From contig JNEN01001260.1 of assembly GCA_000697355.1 (NCBI GenBank), positions 372,001 to 436,000 on the forward strand: 64,000 nucleotides of DNA, given 5' to 3'. This DNA is from Syncephalastrum monosporum B8922 (lineage: Eukaryota; Mucoromycota; Mucoromycetes; Mucorales; Syncephalastraceae). Each line of letters opens with the position of its first letter. The stretch's first letter is position 1. A program made the translations under genes and the position numbers. Under the pieces are notes generated by a model. It searched no databases. It was not told the DNA's origin and saw only the letters and a list, made by a program, of their open reading frames with translations. This document shows positions 22,131 through 33,175 of this stretch, in pieces.

Positions 22131-23964
22131 CGAACCAGTCGCTATAATGTCCTCCTTCTACACGTGCCTTCTGTTTAGTCATTCCTCCTTATACACACAT
22201 ACACAACCTCCGTGCAGACAATCACACATATCTGTTCTGCTACATTGTATACACATCTCACAGTACCACACATTTCCACACATTTCCACACACAGTCACA
22301 CAATCCATTGATAAACCTACGACTTCTCGGATTTCGCACACTCATAGTCCCTGCATACGTATTGATTTCTGCGATGGCTCCTTTTTTCTAATAAATGTGC
22401 GCAAATAACAGGACGTCTTTGGTAATGCAATCTATGACACCATTCAAGAGTCTGTTAATATAGCTACATCACTTGTCACACAGCTGTATGCCCTTGAGGG
22501 GATGGCAACGTCCATGACATAAGAAAAGTATGTTGCGACAAGCCGCGCAATCCACATCAATAATTGCCACAGAATGCCCACCAACGTGCTGAATATCGGG
22601 GAGTTGGGGAGATAAATCTCTCTCAGAGTATCTAGTAAATGTGATATAAAAAGTATCCCTAGGCCTCCCGTTGGAACTGCGCTAAAAGATGAGTGACCTT
22701 AGTGACACATCGACCAGCGAAGCGCGATGTCGCACTGTTCCTAGCTTTTTAAAAGAAGTAATGAGCGTTAGTAAAGGGAATGCCTACCGTACCCCAGATC
22801 TTGGTAAATGACATTTGTGATGACCGAAACTTGGTTTTATTTGAAAGCATTGAGTATTTAAGAGCTATAGCACTGCTACTATGTCTGTTCGTCGAACCTA
22901 CAAATTCGAACCAAGGATGCAAGCACTGAGATTCAACCTGCTCCCACGTATGGGAGATAATACCCAAATCAGATAGTCAACTTCGCGCCAGAAGTTCGGA
23001 TGGCAAAGCTGATCGCCTTTTTTCCAAGGTGGCGGCATCAGTCACACTCGCTGTCATCACTTTCCTTTGTACACCGCCGATCGCCAGGCTTGGTAAGGAT
23101 CACTTTCAGTCGTATTGTGCGCGGGAACCAATTGGTCTGTTTTCTAGGGTCTTTTCTACAATGCAATCTATTTTATCGAATTTAATGCGTATTGTAAGAC
23201 AGTGCTCGATTTTTGGGGCAGACTAGAAATGCACCCAAGATCTCCTTTCGTGAAAGCAAACTCGAATTTGTGGATCAGATGCTCAAAGAAAATAAATCAA
23301 TTGCTTTTATGGCGAACTATCAAATGTTAATGCGATAGTATTGGAGTCCGGGTAATATTCTAGTTGAGAGACGATATATCGGCCAGGTATCTTCTGTTGT
23401 GATATGACGACTGGTAGGGTACGGTTACCCCATCACTTTGGCTTTTAACAATGTAAGCCTCGTACACCCGATTGAATATGATATATAATATAAAATAATT
23501 GGTCACCGTGTACGAAAGTTTTGCGGCAGTCAGTTGATGTGTAGGGTGGAACGTGTCAATGAGTTTTGTATTCCCCGACTTGAAAGAGGGCCCTGGGCCC
23601 TCTGGATTGGTAGAATAACCAGACCACGAAGATGCTCATCACGGCACCGTGTCCCGAAGAACGAAAAGTTATCTTTTCATCGTCATGCACATAAAGGCTA
23701 CATCATTGTTTTGTTTTATGCCCCAAGGTAGGGATAAAGCAACAAGAGGAAGCTCCTTAGGGATAAGGATTTTATTTTGGTACAACAGTATGGAGCAGGT
23801 GACGCATACAACGCAAATTTGGTTCGGAAGACGTATCCGTGCCGGCCAGACCGACTTGGGTGGCTCATGTGACACTCTGTCCAATCGTAGATGCAGTTTT
23901 CATCCGTTGTTGTTGTCGCGTATAAAATAGCTGGCGCCCTTTTTACTCGTCTGACTTGTTTTCC
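22131..23964. other. Intergenic, no gene seen
   Basis: 1.8 kb downstream of the dehydrogenase gene. It starts with a CA-rich 3' UTR containing two copies of ACACATTTCC near 22265-22290, then AT-rich sequence with frequent stops. TATAAAATAG at 23921-23930 is a good TATA box for the Gly/Tyr-rich gene, 35 bp upstream of its ATG. Confidence 0.55.
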
Positions 23965-24353
23965 ATGTCTTACTATTCAAGTATGTCTATACAATTTTTC
24001 TATGATTTGGCCCTCTAGTTTACACTTTTGACTTTATCGTAGTGTACAACTCCCCTATATATGGTGGCGGCTATGGCTATCCGCAAGACCCATACTACTA
24101 CAACCAGATGTACGGCCCGTCGTCGTATTACTACGGAGGCGGAGGAGGATATTACCCATACGGCGGTGGTGGGTACTACGGACGCTACCGGTCACCTGGA
24201 CTGTTTCGCGGGTTGCTGAACCGACTGCGATACGGATCCTACTATGGCCCCTACTCACCCATGATGGGTGGCTACGGACGACGACTTTATCCAGGAGAAA
24301 CCAACTATGTGAGCTCAGTAAAGGACCTTTGGAAGAGCAATGACCTCTATTGA
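23965..24353 (+). CDS. Small Gly/Tyr-rich protein (108 aa, two exons)
   Basis: Exons 23965-23980 and 24043-24353 join as ATGTCTTACTATTCA A|TG, giving MSYYSMYNSPIYGGGYG. The protein is a run of Gly, Tyr and Pro (YYYGGGGGYYPYGGGGYYG), with a basic middle (FRGLLNRLRYGSYYG) and a short non-repetitive tail (ETNYVSSVKDLWKSNDLY). There is no signal peptide. Such composition fits a low-complexity, aggregation- or condensate-prone protein or a structural protein, but no function can be assigned. A TATA box lies at 23921. A strong splice pair and the long open frame despite skewed composition support a real gene. It converges on the FHA gene, 370 bp away. Confidence 0.7.
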
Positions 24354-24725
24354 TTTTCATTATCTATATTCGACCCACTCTATTAATGTTCCAACACCTC
24401 TTTCTTTCGCTTTCTCTTCCTCTGTTGTATCTTCATTTTCTTCTTTCTCCTATTACTCATTGCCCTGTATATACGATGAAACGACATTACTCCTTTCTTA
24501 TTTGTTCACCCACGTGGCGTGATCTGCTGTCTGCGCCATTTTCTCTTATTTTCTCTTTCTTTTCCTTGCTTGAGCCTGCATTACTAAAACTGTGTGAGAT
24601 ACATTATGGCACTAGGGCATTATGATGGCATGTTATCTTCTTGCACGTGGTCGGGTATACGAAGACAATATATATGGTTTGGAAAGGTAAATGGGAGGGA
24701 TATAGAAACGGAGAAAGGGCGAATA

Positions 24726-26518
24726 TTAGAGGGCAAGAAGGACATAAAGTAATGCTGAGATCACAGCAAAGAGAATCGCAAATGAGACTTGTACAGCACG
24801 AATCTATGCGATGCACGAGTGAGCAAACCGTCTAAATGAGAGGATTGAACAACCCCCTCCCATATCTTTTTCCTTACTTGGAGAATGTCGTATAGGGAGG
24901 TGGAGGTGGAGGTGCGGTTCACTGCACCAGATGCTTCGAGTTTCTTGATCTTCCGCTCGAGCATGACACACCGGTTTTCGTACTCTATGCATCGCGCTCT
25001 TTCCGCCACCAGGTCCTTATTTAGCCGCAGCTTTTCCTCTTCCAGCAAGAGTTTCATTTGTTCGAGATCACGCTGCATATCCCCGACAATGTTACTCTCA
25101 TTATTCTGGGGAGCTTTGGCCATGGACCGCATCTTTTTCTGCAGTTGCAGCAGCTCCCGCTGCGCTGCGGTCACCGCCCGGTCTTGTTGTCGGCACTTCT
25201 CCGCATATGCTGCCACCTGCGATTGCGACTCCTGCAGTTTACGTTGAAGGGCGGCATTTTGGGCATCCTATCGTAGTCACGTTTAGCCTTATTGCATATT
25301 ACTTTAACTGGTCGTAACCCTACCGCTCTTCCCAGGCGATCTTCACCTAACGTAGTGTCCACAATCGTCAAGGCTTCTTTGGCGGATTGTAGCTGCGCTT
25401 CCACCTCTTGCGATCGTTGTAGCTCGCTCTGTTGAAAACGAGTTAGATTAATAACGGATGTATTCAGCATACATTGGATCCTAGCGCTTTGTATGTGCAT
25501 TTATGTGTTAATGTCCCTCTACCTGCAGTTTAGCCAGCAGTAAATCCAAATTCCTGGAAGGACGTTTGGTGGATCCTGTGCTTGGAGAAGAAGAGTAGCG
25601 CTCGGTGGCTGTGAGGGTAGAAGTAGAGGATAGACTGGAAGTAGAAAAGCTGGGAGACAAGCTTCCAACGGTTGAGCCAGATTGTTTGCGGTTAGTCTAC
25701 CGTAGCCATAGTGAATATTAGATTATCCAAGTGAAAGCACAGGTGAAGGTGCTTACTGTATGTCTTCCGTTGCTGGTTCCATTGGCACCGACACTAAGGT
25801 CTTTAAGCAGACTGGAGTTCACCTGGGACAGCGCTGTGGGTAGAATATGAACTTCACATGATACTTTGCTGTAAAGGACTAGACAGATGATATCAAGGGT
25901 ACACTCATAAGAAAGAAAGGCGACGCGAGACATGAATAGAGAATACCTGAGCCGTCATCATTGCATATGTCGATACCGAACTCAATAAGATCACCCGTTT
26001 TTAGCTCAGCAGGGGGGCTCTCCTCACCCTCGGCAGATAACCTTCGTCCATTCAAGAAGGTGCCGTTACTGGACTTTACGTCTTTTAAATAGACCTACAA
26101 AATATACCGAAAGGGATGAGCTGTCGCTGGATAGATGAGACTACACATACTCATACCTTGCCCTTGTCGCCCCATAGTTCGGCATGTGTCCTGGAGAGTA
26201 CCTTTGCGTCAAAATACCCGTTCAGAGGACTAGGTGTGCTTTTCGAAGTGGTTTGTCGCCCGATTTTGATATGACTCTTGTCGCGCAGTTCCAGAGTTTT
26301 GGTCTGGAATGGTGCATTCTTGGATTGGAGGATGAGTGTCGTGACTGAACAGGACGGCTTGACGTTAGACTGCAGTAGCATAGCACCTGAAAGGCAGAGG
26401 AGCTAGTGAGCCAAAACATCGTCGACAGAAGGGTGAGGCAGTGGGTACCTTTCTGCTTGCTGATCCGACTGGCACTGTCGTCATGAAGTTGCGATGGCGG
26501 TATTGATTCTGTCGTCAT
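24726..26518 (-). CDS. FHA-domain, coiled-coil, tail-anchored protein, SLMAP/Far10 type (438 aa, eight exons)
   Basis: Likely membrane-anchored STRIPAK/FAR complex component. Exons on the minus strand are 26518-26449, 26386-26157, 26094-25947, 25878-25757, 25696-25523, 25428-25324, 25267-24878 and 24803-24726. The FHA domain (about residues 35-145) shows IKIGRQT, VLSRTHAELW, VYLKDVKSSNGTFLNG and LKTGDLIEFGID, the phosphothreonine-binding core. A Ser/Thr-rich linker follows, then a long coiled coil (LQRSQEVEAQLQSAKEAL through LEEEKLRLNKDLVAERAR). The last exon encodes about 20 hydrophobic residues (VSFAILFAVISALLYVLLAL) right at the C-terminus, a tail anchor as in SLMAP and Vps64/Far10. The final intron can be read through to a soluble end. 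The exact orthologue (Far9 or Far10) is not settled. Confidence 0.9.
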
Positions 26519-28229
26519 GATGAGAAAAGCGGAAGCGAAAGATTGTACTGGGTGTGAACTGCGTGCGCACACTTTATGTATATTGGACAACACAGCCAAG
26601 TCCACTATATAGCAGAAAGAAAAGCGAAAGAAGAATAATAATTGGAATGGCCAAGAAAGTAAGATAAAATCAAAGGACTGTGCCGAAATAGAAAAGAGTA
26701 AGACTTACATTACTTCATCATATTATTATTCCCTACCAGCAATACACGCATCATGAGTCTTGAGAATCGGTCTGTGCCCCGCTCAGCGCGGGTTTCCTCC
26801 CAGGCGCGTGGTCGCGTGTCTGACCTGCGCTCATTTTCAACGTCCAGCCAATCATGCAGCCAAGTCCATTCTATCACGCTTCTTCGTATCAGCCATAATA
26901 ACTGGACGAACGCAAGTACTTGAGTACTACCTCCACTAAAAGTAGGTCGTAACCTACTAGTTTGGTCATCCCTTCTTTTCCTCCTGTTTGTCGTCAATCC
27001 TTCGATTATGGGAGGCAGACCACTGGCTATGCTGGAGAGTAAGATAAATTCATATAGAATTGCTCAGCATTCTCCACCCAACCTACATAATCTGGTAACC
27101 TCTCTGGCATGGCCGACTAGAGTTTTTGTTCTCCTCATCATAAGGTCACGATTTACGTATCTATTTTGTTTTTTTTTCCCGAGTACGTGGAAACATGTAT
27201 GAATAACTAGAACCATCTCAATATATGGTCAATTATACCAGCTTTTTGTGAACGTATCATGGCATATGAGTACCATATCTCGGAGGAAAGCTCATTAAGT
27301 AATTCCATAAATTCAGTTAACTCTGTCGTTCGATAGGGCAGCTTCATGTTACAACATTTCGCGTCCCTTTCGCGGCCCTTTCGCGGCCCTGTTCGGCCCA
27401 AGCCTTACTCAGTCATGATCCTTCTGGCCCGTTCCACAATCGGTGTCCTGCATGCTGAGTCCGCTTTCGGGTTATCTAGATAAGACCGACGCATTTGGCT
27501 CCTCTCTGTCTATACAAACTGGATTACAGATACTGCGTTGTTGAAACGTCTAAGAATGGTTGTCGTCTTTCGAAGCGTCAATGTCATAACGTAGGTAGAG
27601 GCGAGCCTTGGCTTCAAACTCCTCATCTGTCTCATACTCATCTTTCAAATCAAGTTACACCATTTACTATAAAAGGGTTTGAACCCTTCCCCATATGCGT
27701 GTGGGTCGAGTAATCCGCCTTGTATTACTATGGCTCAGTCTTCCTCACTACGCTCGAAATATACACGGCGTCAATTTCATAGCACCATTGCATTACGATG
27801 ATCGCAAAGCGAGCGACGTAAAAAGCTGTGCACCCTATAAAGAAATCCTATGCATGGATTACGCTGGCAGAGTACCAACGCAGCATAAACACAGCATAAG
27901 TGGCAGCTTGTTTTACCAAATATCAGAGCATAGACATTGGGGTCGTTGTTTCGCGTAAACCATGCTCCATAGTAGCGGTACACAGTTATATTTTGAGTTT
28001 TACAACATCTATATATTTGTTCACACAGATCCAAAAAGGACCAAATATGGTAAATCTTCTGAAGCAAGAGGTAGAGAGGCACCATCATCATTTCCGCCAA
28101 GCTTTCACAGTTGTCGAGAAAGGGGAATTTGTCGGGGTTACGGAGGGGCCATGCAAAAGTGGCGAAAGTCAGAAATAAAAAGGCTAATACAAAGGACATT
28201 TCGCGTCTTTTCTCACCGACTCTCATACG
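26519..28229. other. Divergent intergenic region, no convincing gene
   Basis: 1.7 kb between the divergent FHA (-) and methyltransferase (+) genes. It includes small GC-rich direct repeats (CCCTTTCGCGG twice near 27365-27385). A minus-strand frame ending at 27777 begins with a hydrophobic N-terminus but would start only 30 bp from the methyltransferase ATG on the other strand. Confidence 0.5.
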
Positions 28230-29146
28230 ATGAGCTCACCTGTCCCCCACACTGTTGCCTCCTCTGGTTTCCAAGCAGGGGCTGACCTTTACGGTATGTC
28301 GCCTCAGGACTAGCAGCCTTTATTGCTCATGCTTCAAACACCAGCGCAAGCTCGTCCAAGCTACCCTGCAGAGGCGATCGATTTCATCCAAACGCTTGTA
28401 CCCCAAGGGGGTAAGGTGCTTGATCTCGCGGCAGGCACCGGTATTATGACTGTCCTACTCGTAAACAAAGGCCTGGATGTAGTCGCGGTGGAACCTGTGG
28501 ATGAAATGCGCGCCAAATTGTCCGCGGATTTGCCCGAGACGCACGCGCTTAAAGGCACTTCCTGGGAAATTCCTGCTGCGGACGACTCGCAAGACGCCGT
28601 CATAGTTGCTCAAGCTTTTCACTGGTTTGACGACATCAAAAGCTTACGTGAGATCAGTCGTGTTCTCAAGCCGAATGGCCATTTGATTCTGGTCTGGAAC
28701 ATGGAAAGCCGTTCAAGCCCCTGGGTGGCGAAGTTGAGAGAGTAGGTTCGAAGGATGAAGCGTATCCCGCGGAAGTAAATATTGGCATCTGTAATTTTGC
28801 TGACTTGGCTGCTTCATGTAGCATATACGAGCCTTATGATTCTAATGCTCCCCAATACCGCAAGGGAAAGTGGAAGGATGTTTTTGAGACACCTGAAGCT
28901 GCCGAGCTCTACCGTGTTCCCATCCAGCACCAATGGTTCAAGAATGACATCTGGGCGACAAAAGACAAAGTTATCAAACGGGTTTTTTCAAAGAGCTACA
29001 TGGCCATCTTATCGGAGGAAACCAAAAAATCTGTAGCGCATGAGATAGAGGCAACCTTGATACCCGAGAACGGTTTTATAATTGATGACCAAGGTCTTGT
29101 TCGTTATCCCCACGACACCGAGGTAGCCTATATTCAGAAGATTTAG
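28230..29146 (+). CDS. Class I SAM-dependent methyltransferase (261 aa, three exons)
   Basis: Soluble methyltransferase of the UbiE/Crg1-like group; the acceptor is unknown. Exons are 28230-28293, 28345-28741 and 28822-29146. Motif I VLDLAAGTGIMTVLL and the acidic end of strand 2 (VVAVEPVDEM) bind S-adenosylmethionine. Further motifs are the DSQDAVIVAQAFHWFD stretch typical of this subgroup and ISRVLKPNGHLILVWN (post-motif III). The N-terminal YAQARPSYPAEAI resembles the usual Y..aRP.YP opening. Exon 3 supplies DIYEPYDSNAPQYRKGKW, conserved in the family. Length is normal. It is followed in tandem by ZPR1 at a 416-bp gap. Confidence 0.9.
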
Positions 29147-29562
29147 AGTGGCATCATCATAGGATTCGCCAGGCATTAAATTTCAATCAGATGCTGCAAA
29201 GGATTTGAGTTTAGCTAATATGTCGAGAGCCAGATATAGCTATATATGTGAACATTATAGGCACATGTCTGAGTGATGACACATATTATGTAAGCATTCG
29301 TGTTGTCGCCTGCCTTGATACGAAGTGGGGGCCATACGAAATAAAAAAAAGGAGAATCTACAGGAGCTGGTCAGTACGATGGGATATAAAGCTTGCTTTG
29401 GATGACTACATCTGAGTAATACTTGGGTGGTGTAGTAGGATGGAGCCAATTCGAGAAGCTTCGGTGGAGGGCTTGTGACGGTGTGCATCACCGACTTCAG
29501 ATTTTTTTGATTTTTTTTTTCGAACGCGCATAATCGATCTTTTTAACTTGAACAAGCCAAAA

Positions 29563-31208
29563 ATGTCTACCGAGCAACCTTCAGCCAACGAACCCATCTT
29601 TGTGGATCTGCATGATAACTCAAAGCCTGCCGAGATTGAGAGTCTTTGCATGAAATGTAACGAGAACGTAAGTTGTAATCTTGGAATTGAGACCGCATTC
29701 TCAACTGGCCTATGCCTTTTGTCTTGCAGGGTACTACTCGGCTTCTTTTTACAAAGATCCCTCACTTCAAGTAAGCATTCAATCGTTGTTTACTAGAGGA
29801 GCTGCTAACGGTATATACAGAGAGATCATTCTTATGGCCTTTGAGTGTCCCCACTGTGGTTTCCGTAACAACGAGCTTCAGAGCGCAGGTGTCTTCAACG
29901 AGAAGGGTCAGACAGTTTCGTGCAAAATCAATGGCAAGCAGGTAAGATTGTTTATATTCAACTAGGTGCTCAGAAAGTGCTTATAATAATCCATAATATA
30001 ATCACAGGATCTTGACCGCCAACTCGTCAAATCCGACTTTGCATCTGTCAAATTCGAAGAGCTTGACCTGGAAATTCCGTCCAACTCTCGCCGCGGTCTG
30101 TTGACTACGGTTGAAGGTCTGGTCGGTAACGCTATTGACGATCTCTCGGCTGCGCAGCCTGTCCGATTACACACCGACAAGGACCTGCATGACAAGATCG
30201 CAGCCATCATTAGTAAGCTGGACGCCTATAAAGAAGGTCAAGAGCCGTTCACTCTCAGCATCGAGGACCCGTCTGGCAACTCTTACATCGAGAATCGCTG
30301 TCTGCCTGCACAAGATCCCCAGCTCACTGTGCGGTGGTATACGCGTACTCCAGAGCAAAATGCTTTCCTTGGCCTTCAGAGCGAACAACAACAGCAGCAA
30401 CAACAACAGGAAGCTGGCGACGAAACGGAGAACGAGATCTTGACTTTCCCTGCAAACTGCTCGCACTGCAATGCGCCTAGTGAAACCAACATGCATGTCA
30501 TGGATATCCCTCACTTCAAGGAAGTTGTTATCATGGCCACGAGCTGCCAGCAGTGCGGCTATAAGAGTAACGAGGTCAAGGCTGGTGGTCCCATTTCGCC
30601 TGAAGGCAAGAAGATCACCCTTAAGATTACTGACTCTGAAGACTTGTCTCGCGATATCCTGAAGGTAATTCCAAAATATGATGTAGGATTGGAGCAGGTC
30701 TCTCACCAGCAGCGTCTGCAACTGTAGTCTGAAACATGTGGCCTGTCAATCCCTGAGATTGATCTTGAGCTGACTCCTGGTACCTTGGGCGGTCGCTTCA
30801 CTACCGTTGAAGGTCTTTTACGCCAAGTGCATGACGAGTTGCAAGAACGTGTGCCATTCATGCACGGTGACTCGACGACAGACGAATCCCGAGAGCGATG
30901 GAATGCTTTCTTGGCGAAGCTTGAGCAAGTCGCTGATGGCAGCCTCATGCCGGTGACGCTTGTCTTGAACGATCCTTTATCCAACTCATACCTGCAGGTA
31001 TGTTTTCACATCAGAGCGACATGTGTTATGCCGTCCATGTCATTAACACACGTATGTTTCTTAGAACTTGTATGCTCCTGACCCGGATCCGGAAATGACT
31101 ATTGAGAACTATGAGCGTGATTGGGAAACCAACGAAGGCCTTGGTCTCAACGACATCAAGCTGGAGAACTATGAGAATGACGCTCCTGCTGCCAAGAGTG
31201 GCAACTAA
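29563..31208 (+). CDS. ZPR1: Zinc finger protein ZPR1 (445 aa, six exons)
   Basis: Conserved eukaryotic protein that binds translation elongation factor eEF1A and acts as its folding chaperone. Exons are 29563-29667, 29730-29770, 29821-29941, 30008-30664, 30728-30997 and 31065-31208. It has the duplicated architecture of the family. Zinc finger 1 has C29-x2-C32 and C58-x2-C61 (CMKC, CPHC), followed by FRNNELQSAG. Zinc finger 2 has CSHC and CQQC, followed by YKSNEVKAGG. Each is followed by a homologous alpha/beta domain containing RRGLLTTVEGLV and GGRFTTVEGLL respectively. An eight-Gln run (30386-30409) interrupts the linker. The length agrees with yeast and human ZPR1 (about 450-490). It converges on the glycosyltransferase gene. 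Confidence 0.97.
30386..30409 (+). repeat. Poly-Q coding repeat (CAA/CAG)8 in ZPR1
   Basis: Eight mixed CAA and CAG codons in the acidic linker before the second zinc finger of ZPR1. Confidence 0.9.
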
Positions 31209-31625
31209 ATGATGCATGTACCATATCCATTTACAACATTCTTTCATTTGTCAACGTTTAAATAATATGTATTCAAGTTTTTTGTGGCACAATGCAAGGT
31301 GAAACGGTTCCTGACCAATTTATAGATATGAGAAGAAAAAAGAAAAATAGACTAAAGATGGCGTGGAGAGTGAAGCATGTGAAGTGCTGGGGTTGGGGTG
31401 AAAAGAAGACCTCTATATAATATACATGATGGTTGCAAAGGGAGGAATGTTTGTCTTTACAGTAAGATGTGTGCTGACAAGCGTAAGCAAATAAGTAGAA
31501 GAACAGCGGTAGTAAGCAAACAACAGATAAAGTGTGGTCGGTATGGTTAGGTATGAAATAAAGGAGAAAAATAGAAGGAAGAAAACAAGGATGATAGGAT
31601 GGGTGATAGTGAGACTGAAACCAGT
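31209..31625. other. Convergent 3' region, no gene seen
   Basis: About 420 bp between the stops of ZPR1 (+) and the glycosyltransferase gene (-). It is purine-rich with short A runs and holds the two presumed 3' UTRs. Confidence 0.6.
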
Positions 31626-33175
31626 CTAGTCAGAGTTGCTGGTCATCATGGTCGACCGAAAGCCGCGGATACGCTGGCATTCGCTCTTGAGGTTATCAGC
31701 TCTGGACGTCTCCCAGTCACCTGATGCGTAGAACTTGCGGGCATAACGGAGACAGACTTCCTCTCTAAAGTTGCTGTACAGTTTACGGTTGTACTGACGC
31801 TAAATCAAGGCGGAAAAATAGTGTTAGCATCCCATGAATTAGCGTGAGAGAGTCCAAATCCCACTCTGCCCTATTTAATTCTTCTTACCTCCTTTCTGCG
31901 CGTATCCTCAGGGTAGCGATGAGTCTGATGGATCAAAAAGTCATCAGGCAGAACCCAATACTCGATACCGGAAAGGAAAATTTCGTAAAGACACGCGGCT
32001 TTGTTGGCGCCATAGCCAATGAAGCGTTCGTCACACCAGGGCGAACCCTCCTTCTTGTAAATGATATAGGGCTCGTAGGAGAAGTCGTACTTGGTCACCT
32101 TGTAAACGTCATCGGATTCGTACCAGCGAGTGTAGTTGGTAGAGCCGTGGCCTTTTTGCCAGCCGCGGTGGAACATGTCAAGTTTCTTGTCCTGCACAAG
32201 GTGGAGCATATCGTCCTTATTGGTCGGGAAAGTACGCCAGTCCTCGCCATCGGCCTGGGCGATAAACTCAAAAGCGGGTACGACGAGCGCTGTGCGACCT
32301 GAGCGAAGCATATCCATCACTTGCGCATTGCTCCGAATGGACTGCCGCAGGTCGGTGCAGATATGGAAGTCGACGTCGAGCATCATGATGTAGTCGGTAC
32401 GAGCAAACAATTTGGCAATGTTGCGCCACATATTGAATTGGCGGTCATAGTTGTCAATGATCAAATGCAGGTCGACGTATTCGCCCATAGCGGGATTCTC
32501 AGCATAAAGTTCGCGAAGCTCTTTCAGGACATCCTCTTTGGTCTCATCATCATTGACGTGGACTGCAGCAGAAATGGGGCCTAAGTATAAAGCAGGTTAG
32601 GTTTAGTCTAGTCTGCCCTGGGATTGGAGCCGTGGGGAGAAGAGGGGATGGGAGGCTAAAGTCCAAGTCTTACCTTTGTAGTTTGAGGCCAGTCGAGCCA
32701 GGACGGGAAAGCGGTTACGGGTGACAAGCGTTGCCATGGTGATATCCTCCTGATCGAATTGGGTTTTGGCGCGATAGAAGAAGGGGATCATGTTGTTGGG
32801 GCCCATAGCATTAGCAAAAACTTTGCTCATGACGAACTCCTCCGATATGGGATGAACAGTGCCTAAGTATCGTTAGCGCCTTATTCCTAACCAGGAACTC
32901 GAGATCGTGCAAGGCGGGTGGGGTGTACCTTGAGCGTTGGACCAGGCGACGGTGTGTTCCTCGAAGGCTTGCTCGGGGGCCGGGTGGTGGATAGGCTCTT
33001 GCTGCAGCTGAGCTGTCAACTCATTCGGATCACGGGCCCGAGGATAGATGTCGTGATGAGCACTGGCGTAGGAGACGTAGAAATAATGGCCGGTGTAGAT
33101 GACGCACAAAATGGTGTACAAGATGAGCATGTACTTGCACGTCTTGCCCGCGACCTGGTTGATTTCCAGCCTCAT
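31626..33175 (-). CDS. LARGE/GT49-like type II membrane glycosyltransferase (433 aa, four exons)
   Basis: Predicted Golgi type II glycosyltransferase. Exons on the minus strand are 33175-32929, 32862-32674, 32580-31889 and 31799-31626. A short basic N-terminus is followed by one membrane segment (about residues 15-37, MLILYTILCVIYTGHYFYV). The lumenal domain has LVTRNRFPVLARLASNYKG, the metal/nucleotide-sugar-binding DVD at about 214-216 (YIMMLDVDFHI), WCDERFIGYGANKAACLYEI and YWVLPDDFLIHQTH. These match the family called glycosyl-transferase for dystroglycan (LARGE C-terminal half / B4GAT1). Fungi have no dystroglycan, so the acceptor must be another glycan or protein. It is shorter than LARGE because the GT8 half is absent. 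The start is preceded by a CT-rich leader. Confidence 0.88.

Noticed and set aside
22895..22925. GGTTCGAATTT on the minus strand, another B-box look-alike
   Set aside because: Flanks do not pair and no A box precedes it.
27777..28199. Minus-strand frame with a signal-peptide-like start (MSFVLAFLFLTFATFAWP)
   Set aside because: It would begin 30 bp from the ATG of the divergent methyltransferase, has no domain, and its second half looks like random AT-rich translation rich in Cys and Arg.
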